Part shown: in pieces, positions 17,464 through 27,010 of the stretch | Numbering within the stretch: position 1 is the stretch's first letter | How the letters are laid out: each line of letters begins with the position of its first letter | Program-made: the position numbers and the translations under genes | Assembly: GCA_963676865.2 (NCBI GenBank) | Contig: CAXXSS010000002.1 | Location: 34,725-98,724, forward strand | DNA from: JAAYUD01 sp963676865 | GTDB taxonomy: Bacteria; Bacteroidota; Bacteroidia; Bacteroidales; Bacteroidaceae | Length of the DNA stretch: 64,000 bases | Reading direction: 5' to 3' | Notes under the pieces: model-generated | The model's database searches: none | Told to the model about the DNA's origin: nothing | Seen by the model: the letters and a program-made list of their open reading frames with translations, nothing else

Positions 17464-17832
17464 TTATATACCTATTTTATCAAGTCCGCTTTTCACCCAG
17501 CTTATAAACTCGTCATGTTCTTTTATCTCTGCATCGTCCTCATTTTCTCTAAACTTCCGAGCGAGCGATGCGTTGAAGCTAGCTACATCCATAGAGGTAT
17601 TTAAACCATATGCTTGCATCTCTGCTGCGTTAATAAGTTTATCCCTTTCAAGGGGCTTTCTAACTCTAATTGGAAACGCCGATGTTTTATCATCTTCCTT
17701 TTCATGACCGATGTAGACAGTTATATAATCACCCTCATCTAAAGAGATCATTAGTCCGTCTTTCCATGTGGTCACATCTTTATTAATGTCTTCATCTATT
17801 GTAGATGGTATTTCAACATAATTCTTTATCAT
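17464..17832 (-). CDS. Phage protein of unknown function (122 residues)
   Basis: Not recognised. It is acidic and soluble, without signal peptide or cysteines, with a beta-like N-terminal half (GLMISLDEGDYITVYIGHE) and a helical C-terminal half (DVASFNASLARKFREN). It lies between the fibre gene and the holin in the same operon, so a fibre accessory or assembly factor is possible. Confidence 0.55.
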   Translation of the reverse strand: MIKNYVEIPSTIDEDINKDVTTWKDGLMISLDEGDYITVYIGHEKEDDKTSAFPIRVRKPLERDKLINAAEMQAYGLNTSMDVASFNASLARKFRENEDDAEIKEHDEFISWVKSGLDKIGI

Positions 17833-17914
17833 AGTCTTTATTTTTAAAATCCATTATTTCAACCGAATTGTGCCATTTCGGGAATTGCATTCCCTTTATT
17901 CCGCTTGCAGCGGA

Positions 17915-20900
17915 TCAACCAATCAATATTTGGGCAGACCCACCATTAATCTGAGCCGTAGACGAAACGGGGTAGTTCGCAGCCATAGAACGAGGAGAAC
18001 AAAGACCAAAAATCGCAGCACCACTCAACCGAACGGCTACTCTAACTCGTTGATTCAATACTGTAGACCAATAATTATTATCATATTGATAGTAGCACTG
18101 CCCTGTTCCAAGACTGCCACCTATAGCAGTTTTCCATGCTGAAAAAGGTGCCCTAGTCTTAGCATAATTATCACCCAAATTAGTTACTGTAGCTAACTTG
18201 GTATAACTACTTTCAAAGTCAAATTTACCAAGATTATTTTTCGTTACATCTGTCGTATTAGTCCACTTCGTTTGATCAGATTGAAGATACAAGTCTATTA
18301 CGTCACCCGTATGAGGCTGAACGGTTGAGACGCATGTGCCAATTTGTTCGTAACCACCTCCCCAATATCTAAAAATATCTCCCGAAAAATTCATGCCGTC
18401 ACAAAGTGACATTCTTAAACAGCACGAAATGTCGTAATTTGCAGCTTGACCACTTGCATTAAAGGCTGAAATTGTTTGTGAAAGAACCTTTGTCACAATT
18501 ACATTCATTCGCCCATCTGAAAGACCTAGCACTCCCATTATATTTCTATATTGATAAACAGAACCATAAAAAGTAAAGTTTGTGTTCTGTGCAACGCCAG
18601 TTTCTTTTGCAAATGAAGCAGCCATTTGAGACTCCATACACTGCTCTTTCGGATATTGACTATTAAGCCATGTAGAAGCGTTAGTTACGCCGCCTGCATT
18701 GTTATAACACATTGCAGGATTTGATCCGAAATTGCAATAACTCCAAATCGTATCGGAAGATAATTTGTATTTAAATCCTCCATTTGCTAAAAAAGTAGTC
18801 TCGTTATTACATGTGTCGTTTGATGAAATACCACTCCCAAAAAGAGATGGGTTGTGTAAGTAATTTGTTCCGAACAAAATTTCTCTTCTTGTGATAGCCG
18901 CATTATAAGCGTGATAACCACCCTCTGCGACAGGGTAAGGATTCGTTACTGTAGGGTTATTTGCCCTAGCATAATTCATATTTGATATTTGCGAAATGTC
19001 GTTAACTCGTGGAAAAGTTCTGTTCAAATTCGCGAACAGCGTGCATAGCCCGCTTTGACCGACCGATGAAACCGTGTTTGAATCGCCTGTGTTATATAAA
19101 AAGAAAAAGTTACGTGTCTTATTTCCTATTGTGGTGGCAGGACACGGACTAATAGCCGTACGTTCAAGAGGTATACCCCTTAATCCGTCCCAAGTTATAT
19201 CGTGTTGGGCTAGTCCTTTCCAAGTAGTACCCGAATTTCCAACCCCGTCAAATAGCCATACCTTTTCGGAGAATCCAAGTCCCATATGATAATTGGTAAA
19301 AGTCGTTTCCCAAGGTCTTAAGATTCGAACTTCATTTCCTGATGCGTCGTAAAGTTTCTGATTCATCCCATAGGTGTTATAGAAAGTTGTCGCACTGAAT
19401 GCACCAGCAGCGCAATATTGATTGGCGTGAGCGGCATCAAGATATAACGCTACATCACATGTAGCACGCATAGCCTCTGTGATTCCAACCGTCGGAGCGA
19501 AAGTGCCATCTACATATCTTAATGAATTAGCTCTTTGTAGCTCACCCATTGGTCTCATTAATTGACTCGAATTTAAAGTCATATCAAAAAGATACATATG
19601 TGAAATATCCCTAGCCCAAACTTGATTTCCTTTAAATGTAAATGGGGTAGCGCTTAGGCTAGTGTCATACCCCGCCATATAATAAAGTCCTTGGCCTAGT
19701 TTAAGTTCTGAAATGTCATTTGTATTGGTATCCAATTGATTCTTACGGTCGGTCGTAAAAGCCTCATCCTTTACCCATGCTCCCCATACACCATTTTGTT
19801 TGACTTCGTGATATCTATCTCCTGTTGTGAATCCGACAGCCGTTTGATAGGCATACAAATTTCCCGAATTTGAATTCTGGTGAAACACATACCAATTTTC
19901 ATTTGAATTAGGAACATTCAGACCTGTTGCCAAAATAGTATTTACGCCAGAAATAGTGATAGCATGTAAGTCTGTCGCTAAAGTACCACCATACATCCCG
20001 GCATTAATACGAGTCCAAGACGTAGTGGCGTTAACCATACTTACAGCTTCCCAAATCTCGAAAGTAGTAGTATTTACGGCATGGTCACCAATCCTGCGAG
20101 GTGCCTTACTAGCTGAAAATGGATTAGTGTATACCGAACCTGTGAATGTTTGAGCACTAGCAGCAGCAGCCGCATTGTTTGCCGAAGTAGCTGCGTTGTT
20201 GGCTGCCGTTGCAGCATCATTAGCCTGTGTCGCTTTCCCGTTTGCGTTATCGGCGGCACTATTGGCGTTCAGGACGGCAGCGTCATTGGAGGTCTCCATT
20301 ACTGAAAAATCACTTACTCTTTTTGTTTCAGCAGAAACTCTACTCCCCTCTGCTAATTCCCTACCGTTTTCGGCATCTACTCTTCCCGATTCAGCGTTTA
20401 ATCTTTCAGTTTCTTTCGACTGTCTATCCGTTTCATTACTTACACGCAAGTTTTCAGCAGAAACCCTTTTTGATTCGTTGCTTACTCTGGCGGCCTCTTC
20501 TAATACCCTGTCGTCTTCGCTAAATCCCCTATGGGTTTCATTTAATACTCTTGTGGATTCAGAATTAACCCTTTCAGTCTCTGCACTCTTCCTATCTGTT
20601 TCATTAGAAGCTCTAGCCGTCTCGGCGTCTATCCTCTTCGTCTCTTCGCTTTGTCTGCTAGCCTCGTTATCTTTTCTTGCATTCTCTGCTGTTTCTCTCT
20701 CGGTTTCACTTAATCGTCTAGTATCCTCATCCTCTACACGAGTATTTTCGTTTATTTTGCGTATATTCTCATTATCTACCCTTATCGCCTCATTGGCTGT
20801 AACAGTAGTATTCAGTGCGTTCAGATTAGTCGTAGCCTCCTGTGCTAAAGGGATAACAGTGGGCACCGAAACGAGAGCGGCATAATATTCTTCTTTAGTA

Positions 20901-21316
20901 CCTGTATATCCGTAACGTTGTGCTATTTCATAGCAATCTATAACGGCATACTGCAAAGCAAGTTGTATGTCTATATCAGTTGCCTCGTCACCATTTCCTA
21001 TTACTAGCTCAATCTGATCAGTTGCAATTGTTACGGCTCTTCTACTTCCATCCGCAAAGTCTGCATCAGGAATATAGGCATTAAATTCTATCTTAACTAT
21101 GCCAACTGAAAGGTGGTGATTGTCTGCTATTATCATTAGCTTACTATCCACCATCTTACAATTAGTGTATACATCCCCTCTTCTTGACGCTTTGAAAGCT
21201 TCATAACTTGAAATCAGATTGATGTCAAAATCACATGTGGGGATGTCAACCGCATTACCATTTACGGTAAATGAGGGATAGAATTTAAAATCGGATTTAT
21301 AATTTATCTGTTTCAT
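17915..21316 (-). CDS. Tail fibre protein with heptad stalk and knob
   Basis: An 1,133-residue protein. Residues 1-150 form an N-terminal baseplate-binding part (tail-like start MKQINYKSDFKFYPSF). Residues 175-335 are 23 consecutive seven-residue units of the form NETxRxS, an unbroken coiled-coil stalk, followed by an Ala/Asn-rich stretch. From about residue 380 on comes a pyocin-knob-like unit (GDRYHEVKQNGVWGAWVK) and a long beta-rich, Trp/Tyr/Asn-rich tip ending in a family-like GLCSPRSMAANYPVSST segment. It is the likely receptor-binding protein. The AT-rich stalk DNA (20312-20794) is repetitive, so unit number could change by slippage. Confidence 0.8.
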   Translation of the reverse strand: MKQINYKSDFKFYPSFTVNGNAVDIPTCDFDINLISSYEAFKASRRGDVYTNCKMVDSKLMIIADNHHLSVGIVKIEFNAYIPDADFADGSRRAVTIATDQIELVIGNGDEATDIDIQLALQYAVIDCYEIAQRYGYTGTKEEYYAALVSVPTVIPLAQEATTNLNALNTTVTANEAIRVDNENIRKINENTRVEDEDTRRLSETERETAENARKDNEASRQSEETKRIDAETARASNETDRKSAETERVNSESTRVLNETHRGFSEDDRVLEEAARVSNESKRVSAENLRVSNETDRQSKETERLNAESGRVDAENGRELAEGSRVSAETKRVSDFSVMETSNDAAVLNANSAADNANGKATQANDAATAANNAATSANNAAAAASAQTFTGSVYTNPFSASKAPRRIGDHAVNTTTFEIWEAVSMVNATTSWTRINAGMYGGTLATDLHAITISGVNTILATGLNVPNSNENWYVFHQNSNSGNLYAYQTAVGFTTGDRYHEVKQNGVWGAWVKDEAFTTDRKNQLDTNTNDISELKLGQGLYYMAGYDTSLSATPFTFKGNQVWARDISHMYLFDMTLNSSQLMRPMGELQRANSLRYVDGTFAPTVGITEAMRATCDVALYLDAAHANQYCAAGAFSATTFYNTYGMNQKLYDASGNEVRILRPWETTFTNYHMGLGFSEKVWLFDGVGNSGTTWKGLAQHDITWDGLRGIPLERTAISPCPATTIGNKTRNFFFLYNTGDSNTVSSVGQSGLCTLFANLNRTFPRVNDISQISNMNYARANNPTVTNPYPVAEGGYHAYNAAITRREILFGTNYLHNPSLFGSGISSNDTCNNETTFLANGGFKYKLSSDTIWSYCNFGSNPAMCYNNAGGVTNASTWLNSQYPKEQCMESQMAASFAKETGVAQNTNFTFYGSVYQYRNIMGVLGLSDGRMNVIVTKVLSQTISAFNASGQAANYDISCCLRMSLCDGMNFSGDIFRYWGGGYEQIGTCVSTVQPHTGDVIDLYLQSDQTKWTNTTDVTKNNLGKFDFESSYTKLATVTNLGDNYAKTRAPFSAWKTAIGGSLGTGQCYYQYDNNYWSTVLNQRVRVAVRLSGAAIFGLCSPRSMAANYPVSSTAQINGGSAQILIG
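20312..20794 (-). repeat. 23 coding heptad repeats in the tail fibre gene
   Basis: Twenty-one-base units encoding seven residues each, with Arg at position five and usually Glu at position two (NETDRKS, AETERVN, NESKRVS and so on). The units are diverged at the DNA level, yet none is broken. Confidence 0.8.
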
Positions 21317-21319
21317 ATG

Positions 21320-21520
21320 TTACTTATTTTTTAGTTCATCAACCTCTTTTTGGAGATCATCTATTTTGTTTTGTAGCTTAATGATGGTATCTTCAAGAGT
21401 AGATCCATCGGGCATAACAACACCGCTAGCGTTTAGTCTAGTTTCACCAGCGTCAAGTTCTAAGTGTCCGCTAAAAGAGGTTCCACATACGATGTTTGGT
21501 TTCTTATCTTTTGTTTCCAT
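21320..21520 (-). CDS. Small phage protein with MPDG...KEV motif (copy 1)
   Basis: A 66-residue protein, three bases from the fibre gene. Its N-terminal half is beta-like and contains one Cys. Its C-terminal half, from MPDGSTLEDTIIKLQ on, matches the 62-residue protein at 16087-16275. Function unknown; the coiled-coil tail could mediate oligomerisation or contact with a fibre. Confidence 0.6.
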   Translation of the reverse strand: METKDKKPNIVCGTSFSGHLELDAGETRLNASGVVMPDGSTLEDTIIKLQNKIDDLQKEVDELKNK

Positions 21521-21526
21521 GACTGT

Positions 21527-21820
21527 CTATTTTTTAGGTTTAGCATTTTCAATGCTGTCTGATTCTATTACTTTTTCAAGTATTTGAGAGATAGCCATTC
21601 GAACTACTGCCGTAAAGTTTGGCAAGTATTTTTTTATAGCTTCCGCACGAGGTCTATTTAATTCAATTTCTTTTTTGAAATAAATATCTTTACCTATTTG
21701 CAATTCCTCATCGGGAAAAGCATTTGCGTACATTGTTTTACCGAGTTCATGGGAAACATCTACTATTACATCTTTATCCTCGATGTCCTTTACTACTACT
21801 TTTGAAAAATCTACTTTCAT
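21527..21820 (-). CDS. Phage protein of unknown function (97 residues)
   Basis: Not recognised. An N-terminal beta-like part (FSKVVVKDIEDKDVIVDVS) leads to a helical C-terminal half (EAIKKYLPNFTAVVRMAISQILEKVI) and a Lys tail. It lies between the large tail protein and the small MPDG protein in the tail operon, in line with a small baseplate or chaperone role, which is inference. Confidence 0.55.
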   Translation of the reverse strand: MKVDFSKVVVKDIEDKDVIVDVSHELGKTMYANAFPDEELQIGKDIYFKKEIELNRPRAEAIKKYLPNFTAVVRMAISQILEKVIESDSIENAKPKK

Positions 21821-21836
21821 TGTTTTTATATTTTAA

Positions 21837-24800
21837 TTAAATACTATAATATATACAATCCCACATTTCGCCATCATATTTAAATCTAGCCGAATCCCCT
21901 GTTGCTCCTAATTGAATTAGGGAAGACGAACCACCAGCCTGCCATATAACTTTTGAATTAGTAGAATGAACAATTACTACTGCATTCCTTCTAAAAATTT
22001 CTACGCATTGCCCTATAAAAGGATTTGTAGGTAAATAAATGTCGCATTGAGTAGTGCTTTTAGATACTACGGTGCTTTGACTTGTTATATTAAAAGATGT
22101 CAATGAGGTAAGAAATAATTCTCCAACGTCATAAACATTAGATACGGGATAATTGACAGCCATCCACTTATTATCCATAGCTACAAATTCATATACGCCT
22201 GGCATAGGAAATAACGAAGTAGTTGTGTCGCCATACCCTCCTATTGGATTTCCGTCTTTTGAAAAATTAAAACCACCAGATTGTATGTTTGTACTGAAAG
22301 AAAACGCAATATCCCCGATAGATGTAAGTCTTACAACCTTTATATAAATCCTCAATCCATCCCACGAAGAAGCGTCAGGGAGTGTAAGAATAGGAGTATA
22401 ATTTATGGATGAGGGTTTAATGCAAATGCAATTACCATCAACCAATGGATTTATAGTATAATTATTTGAAGTAATGCTTTTAAATGGAGTATATAATAGG
22501 AACGTAGTTAATGTTCCAGTTATATTTGCATTTGTTGCTTTAAGTCCGTCTATTATAGCCGTACCAGCCGTAATTGTACCAGCCGATAAAGCATTTGCAA
22601 GTATTACATTAGCTTCCAATAGATTTGTATTTATCTTTCCCCCAACTATAACCGTTCTACCCGCTAATGCCTCTGTGTTCATAGCAGCGTAGTTAGTATA
22701 ACCAATTCCGATAGCTAATGCGTCTTTTGCGGATGAAGATATGTTCGTAATAGCAGTAATACCAAGCATGTTCGTAATAGATGGTTCTTTTCCATCAACT
22801 AAGTCAAGACGGGGATTATACATGTAGCATCTGTTGGTAGTTTCCATGTCACCGAACAGATAGCATCTATTCACCACGTCTGCCGAATCAGATGCCCAAT
22901 TGAATGAAAAGGTATTAATATCGGTTATCTTTTCTCCCGTCTCACAATTCCATACTTCACTTCCATTCGTAAGACCTGTATAACCATAAGGATAAACATA
23001 ACCTGTTATCAATAACCATTTACCTAAATGATTTGATAACGTATCTGAAACAAAGAAAGGAGAACTACTCTTTGTTGTTGAGTTTAAAGTGCAAATAGAA
23101 TTATTCCCACATCCGAAATAGAATGTACCGTTTACGAGCGTTTTTTTAACTATGACGCTAAATCTATATACTTTTGTCTTATCAATTATTTTACTTGGAG
23201 TGCTCCAACCTCCATCGTAATCACCCGTCCCCGATGGGGAACATTGCCACATAACAGAATTTTTACCGAGATGATTTAACCCCATTATCCTTGAGTTTTC
23301 TGTTGTTAACCCAAGTTGTATGAAATTTGTTGTCCCTCCCGTCCCAACAGTCCAATCATTTGATAATAATTGAGTTCCTATATTGAGATAAACTAAGTTA
23401 TTGTCAAGTCTATTCTGCGCATCTGAATTTAAACTATCAAACGATACGGCACCTGACAAGTTAATGTGCTGTGCGCTTATATTTATAGTCGTAGAGGACT
23501 GATTTATTAATGAGGCTATTTCATTACCGTTATAATCGGAAGATGACACCTTTGAATTAAGAGCAGTAGTAAGGTCAGTCCCCGAAAGTTTGATAACCAA
23601 ACCGTTTGTCGTATCAAACGATAGGTAGTTGTTTGTTTTTGTCAAATCACCTATTATGATCTTATTTGTCAAAAATACATTATCGGAATAAAGACCATAA
23701 CCCGAACAATTACTAACCCCAATTAAATTACCAAGACGAGCGTGAACCGTATAATTCACGCTATTACTAGGATTGGTTATCCATGTAGCTATTTGTTCGT
23801 AGGGAGAACCTGCTGCGTCTAAAGTAGTACGTACTATTATTCCATCACCTGATTTACCGTAATCTAGTATTTCCGATCCTTTGAATACTGTTATTCCTGC
23901 CGCACCTCCAAGAGAAGTAACGGTAAATGTATATGCTTGTGTTCCGTCTACAAAACCGTTTGTTCCGAAAGTGGTATCTAACATTATAGTTCCCCAAACA
24001 TTCGCTATCGTTAACCCACTTGTGCGATTAAATGCTCTTAACCTTATATAATCACCATTCGAGAAACATTGAATAGCAGGCAGACCCTCTAAATCGTCAA
24101 CTATTAACCTAGTAGACGAACCAACCGAAGCGGGAATAATAAAGTTAGCAGATAACTTAGATACCGACTTGGTAAGATAATCACTGCCAGCCAATGCCTG
24201 TGCAACGTCAGCCGTGAATGCTTGTGCATGAAGTTCGTCAACGTATAAGTTTCGAAAGTCGGCATATCCGTTAGCTCCTATTTTCCATGCGGTCGTTTGA
24301 GAGATATAATTTGGGTTATATATATCTCCCAATATTTTTATGTCATTATTTACGTTTAAATAATTTACATCAATCTTATCTGCACTAAAATTTTGGATGT
24401 TTAAATTTTCAGCATTAATAGTTTGGGCAGTAAGCAATCCTAAACATGTTATTTCAGCAGCTTTCATTAAACCGCTAAATACCGCTGAAATCCCATCTAT
24501 TGCATCTTGAAAAGATGTCTTTCCTTTCACTAATAATCCATTTTCAATCTCGGCATCCGAAACGGTTATTCCTCCATTAAATATTATATGTCCTTGAGCG
24601 GTGTCATCTCCTGTTTTAGAAATAGAACGAGAGGTTATTTCTTTTACCGATCTAAGGGAGGATAATACGTTGGCGTCTGAAAAAGAAGTGGTATCCAGCT
24701 CTTTTACTATATCAACGCTGGATGATGGATTTACAACATTAATAGAACTGCCGTTGTTTATAACGCTAGACCCTTTTGGATAATTACCACTTCGTGGAGT

Positions 24801-24839
24801 AGACGGTATACTTTTAGATGTAATTGATATATCTTGCAT
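21837..24839 (-). CDS. Large phage tail protein (central fibre/baseplate)
   Basis: A 1,000-residue beta-rich protein with no signal peptide. The N-terminal third has fibre-like spacing segments (LLTAQTINAENLNIQNFSADKI), then jelly-roll-like regions with many Gly/Asn/Ser, and a C-terminal part that repeats short beta elements (VSKSTTQCDIYLPTNPF). Such proteins occupy the tail tip between the distal tail protein and the fibre. The order tape measure - 707-residue protein - this protein - fibre fits that placement. A 12-base element shared with two other gene blocks lies 33-44 bases before its ATG. Confidence 0.7.
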   Translation of the reverse strand: MQDISITSKSIPSTPRSGNYPKGSSVINNGSSINVVNPSSSVDIVKELDTTSFSDANVLSSLRSVKEITSRSISKTGDDTAQGHIIFNGGITVSDAEIENGLLVKGKTSFQDAIDGISAVFSGLMKAAEITCLGLLTAQTINAENLNIQNFSADKIDVNYLNVNNDIKILGDIYNPNYISQTTAWKIGANGYADFRNLYVDELHAQAFTADVAQALAGSDYLTKSVSKLSANFIIPASVGSSTRLIVDDLEGLPAIQCFSNGDYIRLRAFNRTSGLTIANVWGTIMLDTTFGTNGFVDGTQAYTFTVTSLGGAAGITVFKGSEILDYGKSGDGIIVRTTLDAAGSPYEQIATWITNPSNSVNYTVHARLGNLIGVSNCSGYGLYSDNVFLTNKIIIGDLTKTNNYLSFDTTNGLVIKLSGTDLTTALNSKVSSSDYNGNEIASLINQSSTTINISAQHINLSGAVSFDSLNSDAQNRLDNNLVYLNIGTQLLSNDWTVGTGGTTNFIQLGLTTENSRIMGLNHLGKNSVMWQCSPSGTGDYDGGWSTPSKIIDKTKVYRFSVIVKKTLVNGTFYFGCGNNSICTLNSTTKSSSPFFVSDTLSNHLGKWLLITGYVYPYGYTGLTNGSEVWNCETGEKITDINTFSFNWASDSADVVNRCYLFGDMETTNRCYMYNPRLDLVDGKEPSITNMLGITAITNISSSAKDALAIGIGYTNYAAMNTEALAGRTVIVGGKINTNLLEANVILANALSAGTITAGTAIIDGLKATNANITGTLTTFLLYTPFKSITSNNYTINPLVDGNCICIKPSSINYTPILTLPDASSWDGLRIYIKVVRLTSIGDIAFSFSTNIQSGGFNFSKDGNPIGGYGDTTTSLFPMPGVYEFVAMDNKWMAVNYPVSNVYDVGELFLTSLTSFNITSQSTVVSKSTTQCDIYLPTNPFIGQCVEIFRRNAVVIVHSTNSKVIWQAGGSSSLIQLGATGDSARFKYDGEMWDCIYYSI

Positions 24840-24871
24840 GCGACCCTTTTTAATCTCAAAGTATAAGCGAA

Positions 24872-24883
24872 ATTTGGTGGCAT
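24872..24883 (-). promoter_or_regulatory. Shared 12-base element, copy at the tail-fibre block
   Basis: On the minus strand ATGCCACCAAAT, five bases, then TTATACTTTG; the same arrangement precedes the protease/capsid block and (partly) terminase. It lies between the stop of 24886-27009 and the ATG at 24839. The ATG of the element also opens a short frame starting MPPNFAYTL that overlaps the tail gene start in another frame. Confidence 0.6.
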
Positions 24884-24885
24884 TT

Positions 24886-27009
24886 TTATAATTCTATCAT
24901 TTTACAATCAAATTCATTTTCTTTTACGTCTATCGAACCGCCCCAGGTGATGAATTTTTTTGATGGAAAATAATTATCTGATAATACGGTAATAGGAGTT
25001 AACTCATCAGGGTTATTTATTTGCTGAGTTAATTTCAATCGAGTATTTTTATATCTATTGATTATCCTAGTTATTAACGCTTCTTCCGGGCGTATTAATT
25101 TACCTTGGACATGAGAATACAAGTTATCTTTTAGATAATCATTATTCATTATTACCTTAGAATAACAGGATCCGTCATTTTCATATGATGTTATTTTTAA
25201 TTCTATTTGATCTAATTCATTAATATAATCACTATTTACAGCATTTTCGTATAACCTATCTGATTCATCATCTTTATCTTGTACATCATCTGATTTTGCA
25301 AAAGTGAGTTTTAAATCTTTTATATAGATAGCGGACACTTCCGCGTCAATGGTAGGTGTATACATATGAAATTCGGGACTGCCAAATATTGGCGTTGATG
25401 GTAATGGTATAACATATCCAGAAGCAGAGCTGTATGGCATTCCAAATGTTTTTGTTTCCGGAAAATTTCTATAGCCCGTATATGATTTGTCTTTTTCTAT
25501 TTTTATGGTAAATTTGGTTTCTGTTGTTACCCATTTTGATCCATCCCAATAGTATCCCCCTACTTTTAGCATCATTATAAAAGTAATATCAGTATTACTT
25601 CCACAAATACTATTATACGTATGCGCTTTTTTATCCTTACTTGCGGCGACCGACCCTGTTAAATAAAAACACCCATCTGAATATGCCGATAAAGGTAATT
25701 GATTTTTGAAAGAAATAAGATCTAAATTCTCCGGTAAATCATATTCATTCTGTAAAGATTGTTCCCCGTATGCTTTTTCAGACTTCAAATACAAAGCTAT
25801 GCAATCATCATACGATATACTCCCGGTAGTCCAATATGCTTCCCCGAATTGATTTAATTTATATTCCGCAAATGCATTCCGTACTATAAATGATCCTAAA
25901 TATAAGTAGCTTACTATCTTTCCAATATAATTAGATAATTCCGGAATATTCCCGCTATAATTTAATGTGTTATAAATAGGGGCATATGTTTCAACAACCG
26001 AATCAAATAAATATCCATCAGCATTAGCATCCCCCTCGCTTCCTAGTACCCCTACAAAATCAGGCTGAAATCCCCATGTAAAATTATTATTATTTATTTC
26101 TCCTATTTTTTTTAATACCCTGTAATATTTTTGCTCTGGAAATATTGTACCTACATTATAATTTGAGTCTTTTATGGACGCCTTAGAATATCCTCCTAAA
26201 ATATCCAATGAATGATCGCTTCCATTAAATCCTATATTTTGAACGGGGATAGCATTAGGATTGTAATTGCCCGTTTTGGCGTTCATGTCTGCATTATATA
26301 CCCAATATTGACCTTGGTGATCATTATCCACAAAATATATAGATCCTTTATAATCTATACAAGTCCAGGAAAGAAGTTTGCAAATACTTTCTAATATTTC
26401 TTTTAGCTTCATAGCCTTTCCATCCTCGTCAAAAAAATTTTGTTCGGAGACGGTCATGTCTTCTAATATTTGTTTTTCGGCGGCTGCGTAATTATCTGAG
26501 GTGTCCGAATAGACGTAGGGAATATAAACAGAAACATAATTACCATTTGCAGAGGTAATACATTTTTGCAATAAGTACCACAATGAAACAAATTGAAGCG
26601 TATCGCCTTTTTTCGCATAGTCGATATAATCTAATGTAGAAAGAGATGAAATACATTCGATTTCAAGATTGAAAGTTTGACTAACATAATCTTGAGTATA
26701 TGTTTCAGGCTTGACAAATCCGCACCATTGGACAATTCCATTTCTTAATAGAGTTACTCTATGTTGCTGGTATGAAGTAGTGGATAGATTGATTAGATAA
26801 TCGCTACCCATTACATTTAATTTTGCCGTTGAAAACTTTGACGGGGTATATAGAAAATCTTCATCGTCTATATCTATCGTTATTGGAGATTCACCGCCGG
26901 TTAATTCTGTAGAAATACCGGCATAATCTTTCTCCTCTATATTAACCACGCAAGGGATATCACCCCTGATAGTCTTAAATGGAATCGTGTATATTAATCC
27001 GTATGCCAT
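24886..27009 (-). CDS. Phage distal tail/baseplate protein
   Basis: A 707-residue protein immediately after the tape measure gene (one base apart), the usual place for a Dit/tail-associated protein. The N-terminus (AYGLIYTIPFKTIRGDIPCVVNIEE) and the segment with ITIDIDDEDFLY, YLINL and RNGIVQWCGFVKPE match tail proteins that I know from Bacteroides siphoviruses. The rest is mixed beta/alpha with many Tyr and Asn. No catalytic motif was seen. Confidence 0.7.
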   Translation of the reverse strand: MAYGLIYTIPFKTIRGDIPCVVNIEEKDYAGISTELTGGESPITIDIDDEDFLYTPSKFSTAKLNVMGSDYLINLSTTSYQQHRVTLLRNGIVQWCGFVKPETYTQDYVSQTFNLEIECISSLSTLDYIDYAKKGDTLQFVSLWYLLQKCITSANGNYVSVYIPYVYSDTSDNYAAAEKQILEDMTVSEQNFFDEDGKAMKLKEILESICKLLSWTCIDYKGSIYFVDNDHQGQYWVYNADMNAKTGNYNPNAIPVQNIGFNGSDHSLDILGGYSKASIKDSNYNVGTIFPEQKYYRVLKKIGEINNNNFTWGFQPDFVGVLGSEGDANADGYLFDSVVETYAPIYNTLNYSGNIPELSNYIGKIVSYLYLGSFIVRNAFAEYKLNQFGEAYWTTGSISYDDCIALYLKSEKAYGEQSLQNEYDLPENLDLISFKNQLPLSAYSDGCFYLTGSVAASKDKKAHTYNSICGSNTDITFIMMLKVGGYYWDGSKWVTTETKFTIKIEKDKSYTGYRNFPETKTFGMPYSSASGYVIPLPSTPIFGSPEFHMYTPTIDAEVSAIYIKDLKLTFAKSDDVQDKDDESDRLYENAVNSDYINELDQIELKITSYENDGSCYSKVIMNNDYLKDNLYSHVQGKLIRPEEALITRIINRYKNTRLKLTQQINNPDELTPITVLSDNYFPSKKFITWGGSIDVKENEFDCKMIEL

Positions 27010-27010
27010 A

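Noticed and set aside
20175..20885. 236-residue plus-strand frame opposite the tail fibre stalk
   Set aside because: Antisense reading of the heptad repeats; the Ser/Leu-rich periodic product mirrors the repeat on the coding strand.
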